From Anderseniella sp963787895 (GTDB lineage Bacteria > Pseudomonadota > Alphaproteobacteria > Rhizobiales > Aestuariivirgaceae): a DNA stretch of 64,000 bases. The notes under the pieces are model-generated. The model worked only from the letters and a program-made list of their open reading frames with translations, was not told the origin of the DNA and did not search any database. The DNA is taken from NCBI GenBank assembly GCA_963787895.1, contig CAWBEX010000001.1, forward strand, positions 434,001 to 498,000, in the 5' to 3' direction. Shown here piece after piece: positions 44,326 through 53,001 of the stretch; within the stretch, counting starts at the first letter, position 1; each line of letters begins with the position of its first letter. The position numbers were made by a program, and so were the translations under genes.

Positions 44326-45158
44326 GCAGCGCGTACCTGAGTGACTGGATTGGCCGCACCCGCAAGGCCACGGACACAATCCAGTCCGGCCATCTTGCCA
44401 AGATTGCAGCAACGTTTGATTGCCAGGCCCCGGCAAAGGGTGATCCATTGCCCCTCGGTTGGCATTGGGCATTCTTTGCCGAAATTACACCTCTGTCAGG
44501 CATAGGCCGCGACGGTCACCAGGCACTTGGTGAGTTTCTGCCTCCCATCACCCTGCCCCGCCGGATGTGGGCCGCCGGTGAATTTGCCATCACCAAACCA
44601 TTGACAGTTGGTGAGACGGTGGAAAAGGTATCCACGATTCTTTCCATCGAGGAGAAACATGGCAGGTCAGGTGCACTGGCATTCGTGCGTGTCGGCCACC
44701 AGTTTACCGGCAACATGGGAGCGGACATGAGCGAGGTCCACACCATCGTCTACCGTGAGGCACCAATTGCAAACGCTTCCACGCCACCGCCTCTCTTGCC
44801 CAAACTCGAGGCCGCGTTCAACAGCAACCTTTCAGCGTCCCCGGTTCAGCTTTTCCGATATTCAGCCGTAACCTTCAACTCGCATCGCATTCACTATGAT
44901 GTGGATTTCTGCCGCAATGAGGAAGGCTATGACGGCCTGATTATTCACGGCCCATTTACCGCTACACTGCTGATGAACCTGGCGCAGAAGCAGACCGGAA
45001 AGCGGCTCAAGAGCTTCACTTTCCGGGCCACGAACCCGCTAACCCATGTGCATGAGTTCTCCATTCACGCCGCCAGGCCGGAAGCTGACGCCATTGCCGT
45101 ATGGGCCTGCAACCATCGAGGCGAACTGGCCATGCAGGCAGACGCACAACTGGTCTGA
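44322..45158 (+). CDS. MaoC-like double-hotdog protein (mesaconyl-C4-CoA hydratase/HTD2-like)
   Basis: A 278-residue protein with two hotdog halves. The N half begins DWIGRTRKATDTI and contains LPRRMWAAGEF; the C half has the hydratase-2 motif in FRYSAVTFNSHRIHYDVDFCR with YDGLIIHGPFTATLLMNLA. These features match FAS1-like dehydratases such as mesaconyl-C4-CoA hydratase and eukaryotic HTD2. It should hydrate or dehydrate a short acyl-CoA. Coupling with metA is probably positional, as no clear pathway joins the two. The 49-bp gap to the next gene suggests one transcript. Confidence 0.85.
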   Translation: MSSAYLSDWIGRTRKATDTIQSGHLAKIAATFDCQAPAKGDPLPLGWHWAFFAEITPLSGIGRDGHQALGEFLPPITLPRRMWAAGEFAITKPLTVGETVEKVSTILSIEEKHGRSGALAFVRVGHQFTGNMGADMSEVHTIVYREAPIANASTPPPLLPKLEAAFNSNLSASPVQLFRYSAVTFNSHRIHYDVDFCRNEEGYDGLIIHGPFTATLLMNLAQKQTGKRLKSFTFRATNPLTHVHEFSIHAARPEADAIAVWACNHRGELAMQADAQLV

Positions 45159-45207
45159 ACCGGTTTCCGCTTGCTGCTGCACCGCACTTAATGCTCCACT
45201 TGCTACC

Positions 45208-45726
45208 ATGAAAACACTGCTCCTCATGCGTCATGCCAAGTCGGACTGGGACCATCCGCAATTGGATGACCATGACCGCCCGCTCAACTCGCGCGGGCTG
45301 CGCAATGCGCCATTGCTGGGCCAGTTCATGCTGGCAGGATCATTGGTGCCGGACCTCTGCCTGACCTCCACTGCCGTGCGAGCCCGCCACACAGCCTGGC
45401 TCGCTGTTGCCGCAATGAAAACTGATGTTCCGATTGTCGAAGTTCCGGGTCTGTATGACTTCGGCAGCGGCGGTGCATTCGAAGACGCCATTTCACAGCG
45501 TGGTGGAAATGCACAAACGCTGCTTGTCGTGGGGCACAACCCCAGCATCCAGGCCTTTGCGCTTGCCACATGCGGCGGCGGAGACGATGAGGCATTAGGC
45601 AGGCTGAAAAGCAAATATCCTACCTGCGGCCTGTGTGAAATCACCTATGACATGCCCCAATGGGCCGGCATTACAACCGTCAAGGGTGTATTGAAGGCCT
45701 TCACCACTCCACGATCACTGCAATGA
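45208..45726 (+). CDS. Histidine phosphatase family protein, SixA-like
   Basis: A 172-residue phosphatase of the RHG superfamily. The catalytic histidine is in LLLMRHAKSDW, arginine in the same motif, with DHDRPLNSRG and the second histidine in LLVVGHNPS. Small proteins of this kind dephosphorylate phosphohistidine on proteins (SixA) or other phosphoesters. The ATG at 45208 begins at the catalytic strand, as in SixA. It is likely cotranscribed with the metA cluster. Confidence 0.9.
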   Translation: MKTLLLMRHAKSDWDHPQLDDHDRPLNSRGLRNAPLLGQFMLAGSLVPDLCLTSTAVRARHTAWLAVAAMKTDVPIVEVPGLYDFGSGGAFEDAISQRGGNAQTLLVVGHNPSIQAFALATCGGGDDEALGRLKSKYPTCGLCEITYDMPQWAGITTVKGVLKAFTTPRSLQ

Positions 45727-45818
45727 AACAGATCTACACCAAACCCATATAATCACGTAAAAACAGTGCCTTGGAGCGCCATTTAGACTCAAATTGACAA
45801 ACGGCCACGACGCAAGGT

Positions 45819-47342
45819 TTGATTGCTGTCGCAAGCAGTACCATATACGCACCACGGAATTTGCAACCGGGGGATCGGCAACTGTCATCAATTTTATCTG
45901 GCATATACAATGAGGCCCGCAACGCCGCAGGCGGCGTGAAGGATTTTGCCACCGGCATTGTTTCACCCACGCTGCGCATAGGTGTCACCGGCCTGTCACG
46001 CTCGGGCAAGACAGTGTTCATTACCGCTCTGGTACATGCACTACTGAACGGCGGCCGGCTGCCCCTGTTCACCGCCCTGACCCAAGGCCGCATCAACCGG
46101 GTTTACCTGGAACCGCAGCCTGATGACGACGTACCGCGCTTTGCCTACGAAGACCACATCGCCGCACTTACCGGCGAGGACCGCCACTGGCCGGAAAGCA
46201 CAAGCCGCCTGTCACAACTCAGGCTGACCATCGAATATGAAGCAACCGGCATAATAGCGCGCAACCTGCAGGGTTCAAAGCTGCACATTGACATAGTTGA
46301 CTATCCCGGAGAGTGGCTGCTCGACCTGCCACTCATGACGCAGACATATGAACAGTGGAGCAACGCGACCCTGAAGGCCAGCCAGAGAGAGCCGCGCAAG
46401 TCACTGGCCAGGAAGTGGCTCACCCACCTTAATTCATTACAGCCTGCCGCGCCGGCAACCGAGGCAGACGCGCAAAAGGCGGCGAAGCTGTTTACCGAAT
46501 ACCTCGCATCCTGCCGCGTTGACGACGTCTCACTTTCTACCCTGCCGCCAGGCCGTTTCCTGATGCCGGGTGATCTCGCAGGCTCTCCATTGCTCACCTT
46601 TGCTCCGCTTTCTGTCGAGCCGGAAACAGATGCCCCCGCCGGATCACTGCACGCGATGATGCAGCGGCGCTACAACGCCTATGTCAGCCGCGTAGTCGAG
46701 CCATTCTTCTTCAACCACTTTGCCCGTCTGGACCGACAGGTAGTGCTGGTGGATACCCTGTCTGCCCTCAACGCAGGGCCTGAAGCGGTAAAGGACCTCA
46801 AGACCGCACTGACTGACGTCTTGTCGTGCTTCCGCCAAGGTGCCAATTCCTGGGCTTCTGCCGTGTTCGGCCGCAGGGCAGACCGCATACTATTCGCCGC
46901 AACAAAGGCTGATCTGTTGCACCATTCCAGCCACGACAGGCTGGAGAAAGTGCTGGAATTGATTGTCGAGGAAGCAACAAGGCGGGCGCAATTTGCCGGA
47001 GCAGAAATTGATGTGGCCGCCATCGCAGCTGTACGTGCCACGCGCGAAGCGACTGTGAAACAGGACGGGGAAACCCTCGACTGCATCGCAGGAACTCCAA
47101 TCAAGGGCGAGGAACTGGCAGGCGACATCTTTGATGGCAAAACCGAAGCAGCCATCTTCCCCGGTGACCTGCCCGACGACCCGGCTGCCGCCATGGATGG
47201 ATCGTTGGAAGGCGAGCTGAAGTTCGTACGCTTCCTGCCCCCTGAGCGCGAGATTCTGACAACGCCCGGTTCAAGCGCAGCGTTGCCCCATATCCGCCTC
47301 GACCGCACACTTGAGTTTCTTGCTGGAGACCGCCTGACATGA
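45819..47342 (+). CDS. ycjX: YcjX family P-loop protein (DUF463)
   Basis: A protein of up to 507 residues of the YcjX family, large stress-linked GTPase-like proteins usually paired with YcjF. The P-loop is GLSRSGKTVF near residue 58, followed by DIVDYPGEWLLDLPLM and VLVDTLSALNAGPEAV. The C-terminal FVRFLPPERE is typical. The start is uncertain: only a TTG at 45819 or 45861 is in frame before the conserved part, and neither has a good ribosome site. It is coupled by ATGA overlap to the YcjF-like gene. Confidence 0.9.
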   Translation: MIAVASSTIYAPRNLQPGDRQLSSILSGIYNEARNAAGGVKDFATGIVSPTLRIGVTGLSRSGKTVFITALVHALLNGGRLPLFTALTQGRINRVYLEPQPDDDVPRFAYEDHIAALTGEDRHWPESTSRLSQLRLTIEYEATGIIARNLQGSKLHIDIVDYPGEWLLDLPLMTQTYEQWSNATLKASQREPRKSLARKWLTHLNSLQPAAPATEADAQKAAKLFTEYLASCRVDDVSLSTLPPGRFLMPGDLAGSPLLTFAPLSVEPETDAPAGSLHAMMQRRYNAYVSRVVEPFFFNHFARLDRQVVLVDTLSALNAGPEAVKDLKTALTDVLSCFRQGANSWASAVFGRRADRILFAATKADLLHHSSHDRLEKVLELIVEEATRRAQFAGAEIDVAAIAAVRATREATVKQDGETLDCIAGTPIKGEELAGDIFDGKTEAAIFPGDLPDDPAAAMDGSLEGELKFVRFLPPEREILTTPGSSAALPHIRLDRTLEFLAGDRLT

Positions 47343-48451
47343 TCGAAGCTCCACGCAAACCGAAGGCATTTCGCCTGACGCCTGAAGATGTGCTGGCACA
47401 GCCTGAAATGAGACAGCAACCTGCCTCCGGCAAGACTGAAAGGCCCAACAGCAGCGCCAAGACCAGCAACGCCAGCGCAAAGGGACGGCGACCGCGCTCA
47501 ATGCTGGCACCAGAGATAAAGTTTGAAGAGCCATCTGGCGATGAATTGTTGCCCTCTGTTGCGCGCGACCACACGATGGCAAGGCGTTTCCGCTGGGGAG
47601 GCATTCTGCTGTCGGGTGCGCTCGGCCTCGCTTCACTATGGGCTGGCCTTGCCGCAACACAACTCATCGAGGATCTGTTCGCCCGCAACTCCTGGCTTGG
47701 CTGGATCGGCACCGGCCTTCTCGGTCTCGTGCTGTTTTCAGCGCTGGCCATCATCGTGCGCGAATTCGTCGGCCTCATGCGCTTGAAGAAGCTCGGCACC
47801 ACACAGGCGGATGCGGCCAGGGCCATTTCCAGCGACGATAACAAGGCCGCCCAAACCACATTGGCTGAGTTGCACTCAATTTATCAAGGCCGTGCCGACA
47901 TGCGCTGGGGGCTCGCCCAGCTTGCCGAGCACTCGCAAGCCATCATGGACCCTGCAGACCGCATCAAGCTGGCCGAACGCGACCTGATGGTGCCGCTCGA
48001 TGCTGAAGCAAGCCGCATCATCGCCCGCGCCGCCCGGCGCGTCTCCGTCATCACTGCAATCGCGCCTGCTGCGCTCGACATTGCCCTGGTCGGTGCACAA
48101 AACCTGAAAATGCTGCGCGAACTGGCCACTCTTTATGGCGGCAGGCCTGGCACATTGGGCACGGCCCGGCTTGCCAGGATGGTGGCTGGCCACCTGGCCG
48201 TCACTGGCGGTCTTGCACTGTCTGACACCGTTATCACTTCTGTCATCGGCAAGGGTCTTATCGGCCGGCTGTCTGCCCGTTTCGGTGAAGGCGCGGTGAA
48301 CGGCATACTCACCGCCCGCATCGGCCTTGCAGCAATGGATCTTTGCCGCCCGTTGCCCTTCCAGACCCAGCACCGCCCCGGCCTGTCAGATTTCATGCGT
48401 GAGGTAGTGCGGATCGGCGGGGACGGCCAAGACGCGAAAGGCCGCACATAA
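47339..48451 (+). CDS. ycjF: YcjF family membrane protein (DUF697, TIGR01620)
   Basis: A 370-residue protein. The N-terminal 80 residues are polar and proline/lysine-rich, then two transmembrane helices (GGILLSGALGLASLWAGLAA; TGLLGLVLFSALAIIVREF) and a C-terminal DUF697 region (RRVSVITAIAPAALDIALVGAQ, LARMVAGHLAVTGGLALSDTVI). YcjF partners YcjX at the inner membrane in a Psp-like stress setting in enteric bacteria; its function is unclear. The ATG overlaps the ycjX stop. Confidence 0.88.
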   Translation: MIEAPRKPKAFRLTPEDVLAQPEMRQQPASGKTERPNSSAKTSNASAKGRRPRSMLAPEIKFEEPSGDELLPSVARDHTMARRFRWGGILLSGALGLASLWAGLAATQLIEDLFARNSWLGWIGTGLLGLVLFSALAIIVREFVGLMRLKKLGTTQADAARAISSDDNKAAQTTLAELHSIYQGRADMRWGLAQLAEHSQAIMDPADRIKLAERDLMVPLDAEASRIIARAARRVSVITAIAPAALDIALVGAQNLKMLRELATLYGGRPGTLGTARLARMVAGHLAVTGGLALSDTVITSVIGKGLIGRLSARFGEGAVNGILTARIGLAAMDLCRPLPFQTQHRPGLSDFMREVVRIGGDGQDAKGRT

Positions 48452-48589
48452 CGCGCGATTCGCAGGCAAATGTGATGTCCGTGATCTTTCAGGCGCGCAT
48501 GTTTTCGGCACCTTCACACAAATTGGCAGACAAACTCCTGACGCCCAGTTAGGCTCGACCCCAGCAAGACATCCCGGAGGTAAAAGCAA

Positions 48590-49153
48590 ATGACCTTTCT
48601 CATAATTCTCGGCGTCCTCGCCGCCATCGCGTTGTGGGGCGTCGGCATTTACAACGGCCTCGTCAAGGCCCGGCAAATGGTCATGGAGGCCTGGTCCGGC
48701 ATCGACGTGCAGCTTAAACGCCGCGCAGACCTGATCCCCAATCTGGTTTCCACGATCAAGGGTTATGCATCACACGAGAAGGACACGCTTCGTGAAGTAA
48801 CCGAAATGCGCACCCGGGTGCAGGCGGTTCCCGCAGGCGACGTCGCAGGCCGCGCAGTAGCAGAGGGTCTGCTGGGCCAGGCGCTGGGCAAGTTGATGGC
48901 TGTTGCCGAGGCTTATCCTGACCTGAAAGCCAACACCAACTTCCTGCAACTTCAGGAAACACTCGACAAGATCGAAGGTGAAATCCAGATGTCACGGCGC
49001 TACTACAATGGAGCCGCGCGCGACCTCAACGTGAAGGTGGAAAGCTTTCCATCCAATTTTGTCGCAAACTACTTTCGCTTCCAGACCGCTGAATACTTCG
49101 AGCTTGAAAACGCCGCAGACCGTGCCGTACCGCAGGTGACATTCGACAAGTGA
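48590..49153 (+). CDS. lemA: LemA family protein
   Basis: A 187-residue inner-membrane protein with one N-terminal helix (FLIILGVLAAIALWGVGIY) and a long coiled-coil-like helical domain. Recognisable parts are VMEAWSGIDVQLKRRADLIPNLV, LKANTNFLQLQETLDKIEGEIQMSRRYYNGAARDLN and the C-terminal FPSNFVANYFRF. LemA proteins have no firm function but are often encoded with DUF2207 and M48 genes, as here. GGAGG precedes the start. Confidence 0.95.
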   Translation: MTFLIILGVLAAIALWGVGIYNGLVKARQMVMEAWSGIDVQLKRRADLIPNLVSTIKGYASHEKDTLREVTEMRTRVQAVPAGDVAGRAVAEGLLGQALGKLMAVAEAYPDLKANTNFLQLQETLDKIEGEIQMSRRYYNGAARDLNVKVESFPSNFVANYFRFQTAEYFELENAADRAVPQVTFDK

Positions 49154-49167
49154 GGCATTGTTCCGCC

Positions 49168-51106
49168 ATGCTACGCTGGCCATATCTTGCACTGTCTGCG
49201 CTGCTTGCCTTGCTGCTGCTTGCGCTTCCCGCACAGGCAGCAGAAGAGATACTGAACTTCAATTCCAGAATTGAAGTGGCGGGTGACGGCAACTTGCGAG
49301 TTACTGAGACAATCCGCGTGGTCGCCGAAGGACGCGCAATAAGACGCGGCATATTTCGTGATTTTCCAATGGTGTTTGAAACCCCTGAAGGCCGGGAGGT
49401 ACAGGTCAGTTTTGATGTCCGCTCAGTTACCCGCGATGGCCAGTCGGAAGACTTTCACATCGAAAAGGCAAGCCGGTCTGCGCGCCTGTACATAGGCAAC
49501 GCAAACCGCCTGATAGACAAAGGCGTTCATACCTATACCATCATGTATGACACCGATCGCCAGATCCGCTTTTTCGAAACCCATGACGAGTTGTACTGGA
49601 ACGTAACCGGCAATTTCTGGGACTTTCCCATCAACGTCGCACAAGCTGAAATCTTGCTGCCTGATGGCGTACGCGCTGAAGACGCAACCTGGTTCACAGG
49701 CGCGTTCGGGGCCAAGGACAAGAACGCATCTGCTCGCTTCGGCTCAAGCCGCAACTCGGTCAGCTTCTCGACGACCAGGCCGCTCGCCGCGCGGGAAGGC
49801 ATGACCATCGCCGTCAAGATGGCGAAAGGATCAATTGCCCGTCCATCAACAAGCCAGGAAGCAGCATGGTATCTGCGTGACAACCTGTCCTCGATTGCCG
49901 CGATCGGCAGCTTTCTGGTGCTGCTGCTGTACTACTTCAAGGCATGGCAGAGGGTGGGCCGCGATCCGCCAGCTGGAGTAATCGTGCCGCGATGGGATGC
50001 CCCGGACGGCATCTCTCCGGCCCAGGTGCACTACATCGAAAACAAGGGGCTGTCAGGCAATGGCGCACTGTCCGCTGCCCTGCTCAATCTCGCCGTGAAA
50101 GGTTACGTCAAGCTGGAGGAGCTTGGTCGATGACGTCACCATCAAGAGCCTCGCCCCACAGGGCAAAAGGTTCTTGCCAGCCGGAGAGGCGCTGCTCTAC
50201 GACAAGGTTGTTAATTCCGGCGGCACCTTGAGGGTCAACCAATCCAATGGCTCTAAAGTGCTGAGCATGGTCAATGGCTTCCGCAAGGCCATGTATGCTG
50301 AACACCGCAACAAATACTTCGTCCGCAACCTTCCCTACGTGTTCGCAGGCGTTGGACTGTCGCTGCTGGCCGTAATCATCTCGCTGGCCACTTCAACTGC
50401 CGACCAGGCTTCCATGGGCCCGGCCATCGTGATGATGTTCATGGCGAGCATCTTCACCGTCATAATGGTGTCCATTGGCTTCAAGTTTGCTGGCGGCAGC
50501 AGTTTTGCAGGGAAGTTCACTTCGGTAATCCGCTGGGTCGTGCTCGGCTTTTTGGCATTCAATTTCGTACCCGCAGGTTTTGGTCTGCTCCTGCAAATGG
50601 ACACAGGCAAAATTGTTCTGGCCGGTGTTGCGGGCATCATAATGCTCAATGTCCTGTTCTGGTATCTGCTTGGCGCACCAACACCCATTGGCCGCAAATA
50701 CATGGACGGCATTGAGGGGCTGAAAACCTATATCAACCTGGCCGAAAAGGATCGCATGAACCTGGCCGGGGCACCCGTCATGTCGCCGCAACATTTTGAG
50801 ACCGTGCTGCCTTATGCCGTCTCGCTGGGCCTTGAAAAACCCTGGTCAAACGCATTTCAGTCATGGCTGGCGACAGCCGCTGGCGCAGCAGCCGCGGCCA
50901 GCTATTCACCAAACTGGTACTCGGGCCGCAACTTTTCATCAGGGCAATTGGGAGACACAATGGCCAGCTTGCCGTCGTCTATTTCCAACTCCATGACCAA
51001 TGCCATGCCCGCACCCAAATCATCATCTTCCGGTTTCGGCGGAGGTGGTGGCGGTGGCGGTTCGTCTGGCGGCGGTGGCGGCGGAGGTGGCGGAGGCGGC
51101 TGGTAA
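49168..51106 (+). pseudogene. DUF2207 membrane protein with glycine-rich tail, single frameshift
   Basis: Frame one: signal peptide (SALLALLLLALPAQAA), a periplasmic DUF2207 beta domain (RIEVAGDGNLRVTETIRV, YWNVTGNFWDFPI), a transmembrane helix (AIGSFLVLLLYYF) and NLAVKGYVKLEELG, stopping at 50131-50133. One base later the frame continues DDVTIKSLAPQGKRF, a further two or three helices, and ends in a glycine-serine tail. About 645 residues in all. The join near 50124-50131 needs one extra base skipped. Function unknown; usually encoded with LemA and an M48 peptidase. A GTG at 49150 overlapping lemA is an alternative start. Confidence 0.78.
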
Positions 51107-51135
51107 GTCCGGCAGCTGTTACCTACATTGAGCCC

Positions 51136-52113
51136 ATGACTGATAGCACCCTGCACCCTCTGAACCCCGAAGCCCAGCGCGAGCACGAATGGCGCAACAC
51201 GCTGCACACTTGGGTCATGATTGCCGGTTCGGCATTACTCATGGGCATCATTGCGTGGCTGATCTTTGGCACCTCCGGCGTAGTTTGGGCGGTCCTGTTT
51301 ACCGCCTTCGGTCTCTGGCAGGCGGGGCGCGTATCGCCAAACATGGTGCTCAAACTTTACAAGGCACAAGTACTTAGCGAGCAGGACGCGCCGCAATTGC
51401 AAGACCTTATGCGCGAGCTCACAGCCCGCGCCGACCTGCCAGCTGTGCCGCAGCTATACTATGTGCCGTCAAAAATGATGAACGCCTTCGCCGTTGGCAA
51501 ACCGGAGAACTCTGCCGTCGCCGTCACCGATGGCCTGATCCGCAATCTCACTCTGCGCCAATTGGCAGGTGTGCTGGCCCATGAGGTCAGCCACATCCGC
51601 AATGGCGACCTGCGTGTCATGGCGTTGGGAGATGTACTGACCCGGCTCACTGGCACGATGTCCACCTTTGGCCTGCTCGTCGGCGTACCAACTGCCCTCC
51701 TGACAGGTGGCACCACAATGCCATGGCTTGCCATTGTCGGCCTGATGGCTGCTCCTACCGTGGGAAGTCTGTTGCAGATGGCGCTGTCACGCGCCCGCGA
51801 ATATGACGCAGACCTTGATGCAGCCGGCTTGACCGGTGACCCCGAAGGGCTGGCTTCAGCGCTTAAGTCGCTTGAAGACAAGCAGGGCGGTTTGTGGGAA
51901 AAGCTGGTGCTTCCCGGTTCGCGCTCACAACAGCCATCCATCTTGCGCACCCACCCGAAAACCGAAGATCGTATTGAACGCCTCATGTCGCTGCGAACCA
52001 AAGCCAATCCGGTCATCGTACGCGCCGACGACCTCCACCGCCCTTCAAACTCCATAGTGCCCCCTGTGCGGGCGCCGCGTGTCCACATCTCTCGCATGGG
52101 ACTTCGTTATTGA
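51136..52113 (+). CDS. M48 family zinc metallopeptidase, HtpX-like
   Basis: A 325-residue membrane-bound peptidase. Two N-terminal helices (MIAGSALLMGIIAWLIF, WAVLFTAFGLW) precede the catalytic domain with HEVSH at residues 149-153 (VLAHEVSHIRNGD), and the third ligand is in SRAREYDADLDAA. Conserved PSKMMNAFAVGKPENSAVAVTDG lies before the motif. HtpX-type enzymes degrade misfolded membrane proteins from the cytosolic side. ATG 51136 is chosen since the upstream frame overlaps the glycine-rich tail of the previous gene. Its stop overlaps the TTG start of the next gene. Confidence 0.93.
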   Translation: MTDSTLHPLNPEAQREHEWRNTLHTWVMIAGSALLMGIIAWLIFGTSGVVWAVLFTAFGLWQAGRVSPNMVLKLYKAQVLSEQDAPQLQDLMRELTARADLPAVPQLYYVPSKMMNAFAVGKPENSAVAVTDGLIRNLTLRQLAGVLAHEVSHIRNGDLRVMALGDVLTRLTGTMSTFGLLVGVPTALLTGGTTMPWLAIVGLMAAPTVGSLLQMALSRAREYDADLDAAGLTGDPEGLASALKSLEDKQGGLWEKLVLPGSRSQQPSILRTHPKTEDRIERLMSLRTKANPVIVRADDLHRPSNSIVPPVRAPRVHISRMGLRY

Positions 52114-52679
52114 TTTTTGCCGGCTTCACTCATCGCCATTGGGCATCTCTTGCGGCCACTGCCACGGTAATGGCTGCCACCCTCATCCTGATGGGCCGCG
52201 ACATCATCTGCGATTGCGGTTCAATCAAGCTGTGGCACGGCGTTGTGATGTCAGCGGAAAACTCGCAACACATCCTCGACTGGTACTCGCCTTCCCATGT
52301 CCTGCATGGTTTGGTCTTCTATGCCGCCCTGCACTATCTATTGCCACGTCTTGCCGTCGGCTGGCGGTTGGTTATAGCCGGCATCATCGAGGCCGTGTGG
52401 GAAACAATCGAGAATACGCCCTGGATCATCAACAAGTACCGTGAAGACACAATCGCCCTCGACTATTTTGGTGACAGCGTCATCAACTCCACCAGCGACC
52501 TGGCAATGATGGTACTGGGCTTCATCATTGCAGCCCGTGCACCCATATGGGCGTCAATCGCACTGTTCATTGCAGCAGAACTGATTGTCGGCTGGTTTAT
52601 CCGCGACGGATTGATACTCAACATTATCATGCTGCTATGGCCACTGGAAGCGATCAAGGTGTGGCAGCAAGGGATATGA
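52110..52679 (+). CDS. DUF2585 (UPF0314) family membrane protein
   Basis: A 189-residue multi-pass inner-membrane protein. Characteristic segments are GRDIICDCGSIKLWHG, QHILDWYSPSHVLHGL, EAVWETIENTPWIINKYRE and DYFGDSVINSTSDLAMM. The family occurs mainly in Alphaproteobacteria and has no known function. The TTG start overlaps the previous stop codon (TTGA), implying translational coupling with the M48 peptidase; the next in-frame ATG would remove conserved sequence. Four or more hydrophobic segments are visible. Confidence 0.9.
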   Translation: MIFAGFTHRHWASLAATATVMAATLILMGRDIICDCGSIKLWHGVVMSAENSQHILDWYSPSHVLHGLVFYAALHYLLPRLAVGWRLVIAGIIEAVWETIENTPWIINKYREDTIALDYFGDSVINSTSDLAMMVLGFIIAARAPIWASIALFIAAELIVGWFIRDGLILNIIMLLWPLEAIKVWQQGI

Positions 52680-53001
52680 CCGGACCAATTCGGCGGCCGG
52701 GCTTTCACTGCATCTGAGTGGCGCTGTGTTGGGACATTTTCACAATGTGATGAAATGCACTTCAGCAAGTTGAGATGCGCCCTACATTCAACTCAACAAC
52801 AAGGCGATGAACAAGAAAAACAAAGCGGTTCCCCCCCCCCTGCAAACCGGGCACCACCGCAAAGAAAAAAATCGCTGAAATGAGTATGATCTGACGGCGT
52901 CGCCGGCACGAATGGGCCTCCTCCCTCCCTCTCCTGCCGGCGATTTTCTTTTGTGGCTGGAGCAGCTGGACCCTCGCCAACTTGCTGGTTATAACCTCGC
53001 C
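52680..53001. other. Intergenic region with ten-C homopolymer
   Basis: This 322-bp gap between DUF2585 and the VWA gene contains a run of ten C residues at 52831-52840, inside a possible short ORF (listed separately), and A-rich sequence after it. The VWA frame is open from 52912, but the family-typical start is at 53002. No RNA gene or terminator was recognised. Confidence 0.6.
52807..52894 (+). other. Candidate small ORF interrupted at a poly-C tract
   Basis: ATG at 52807 opens MNKKNKAV. With ten Cs the frame ends at 52878 as a short basic peptide. With nine Cs it would read on as PPPCKPGTTAKKKIAEMSMI to a stop at 52892-52894, a 28-residue peptide that looks more protein-like. I do not recognise the family. 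The tract could vary by slippage or be miscalled. There is only a weak AAGG ribosome site. Confidence 0.3.

Noticed and set aside
51040..51105. GGC-rich repeat as a microsatellite
   Set aside because: It encodes the glycine-serine tail typical of DUF2207 proteins and keeps the reading frame to the stop codon.
50902..51207. Minus-strand frame encoding a long proline run
   Set aside because: It is the complement of the glycine-rich tail of the DUF2207 protein.
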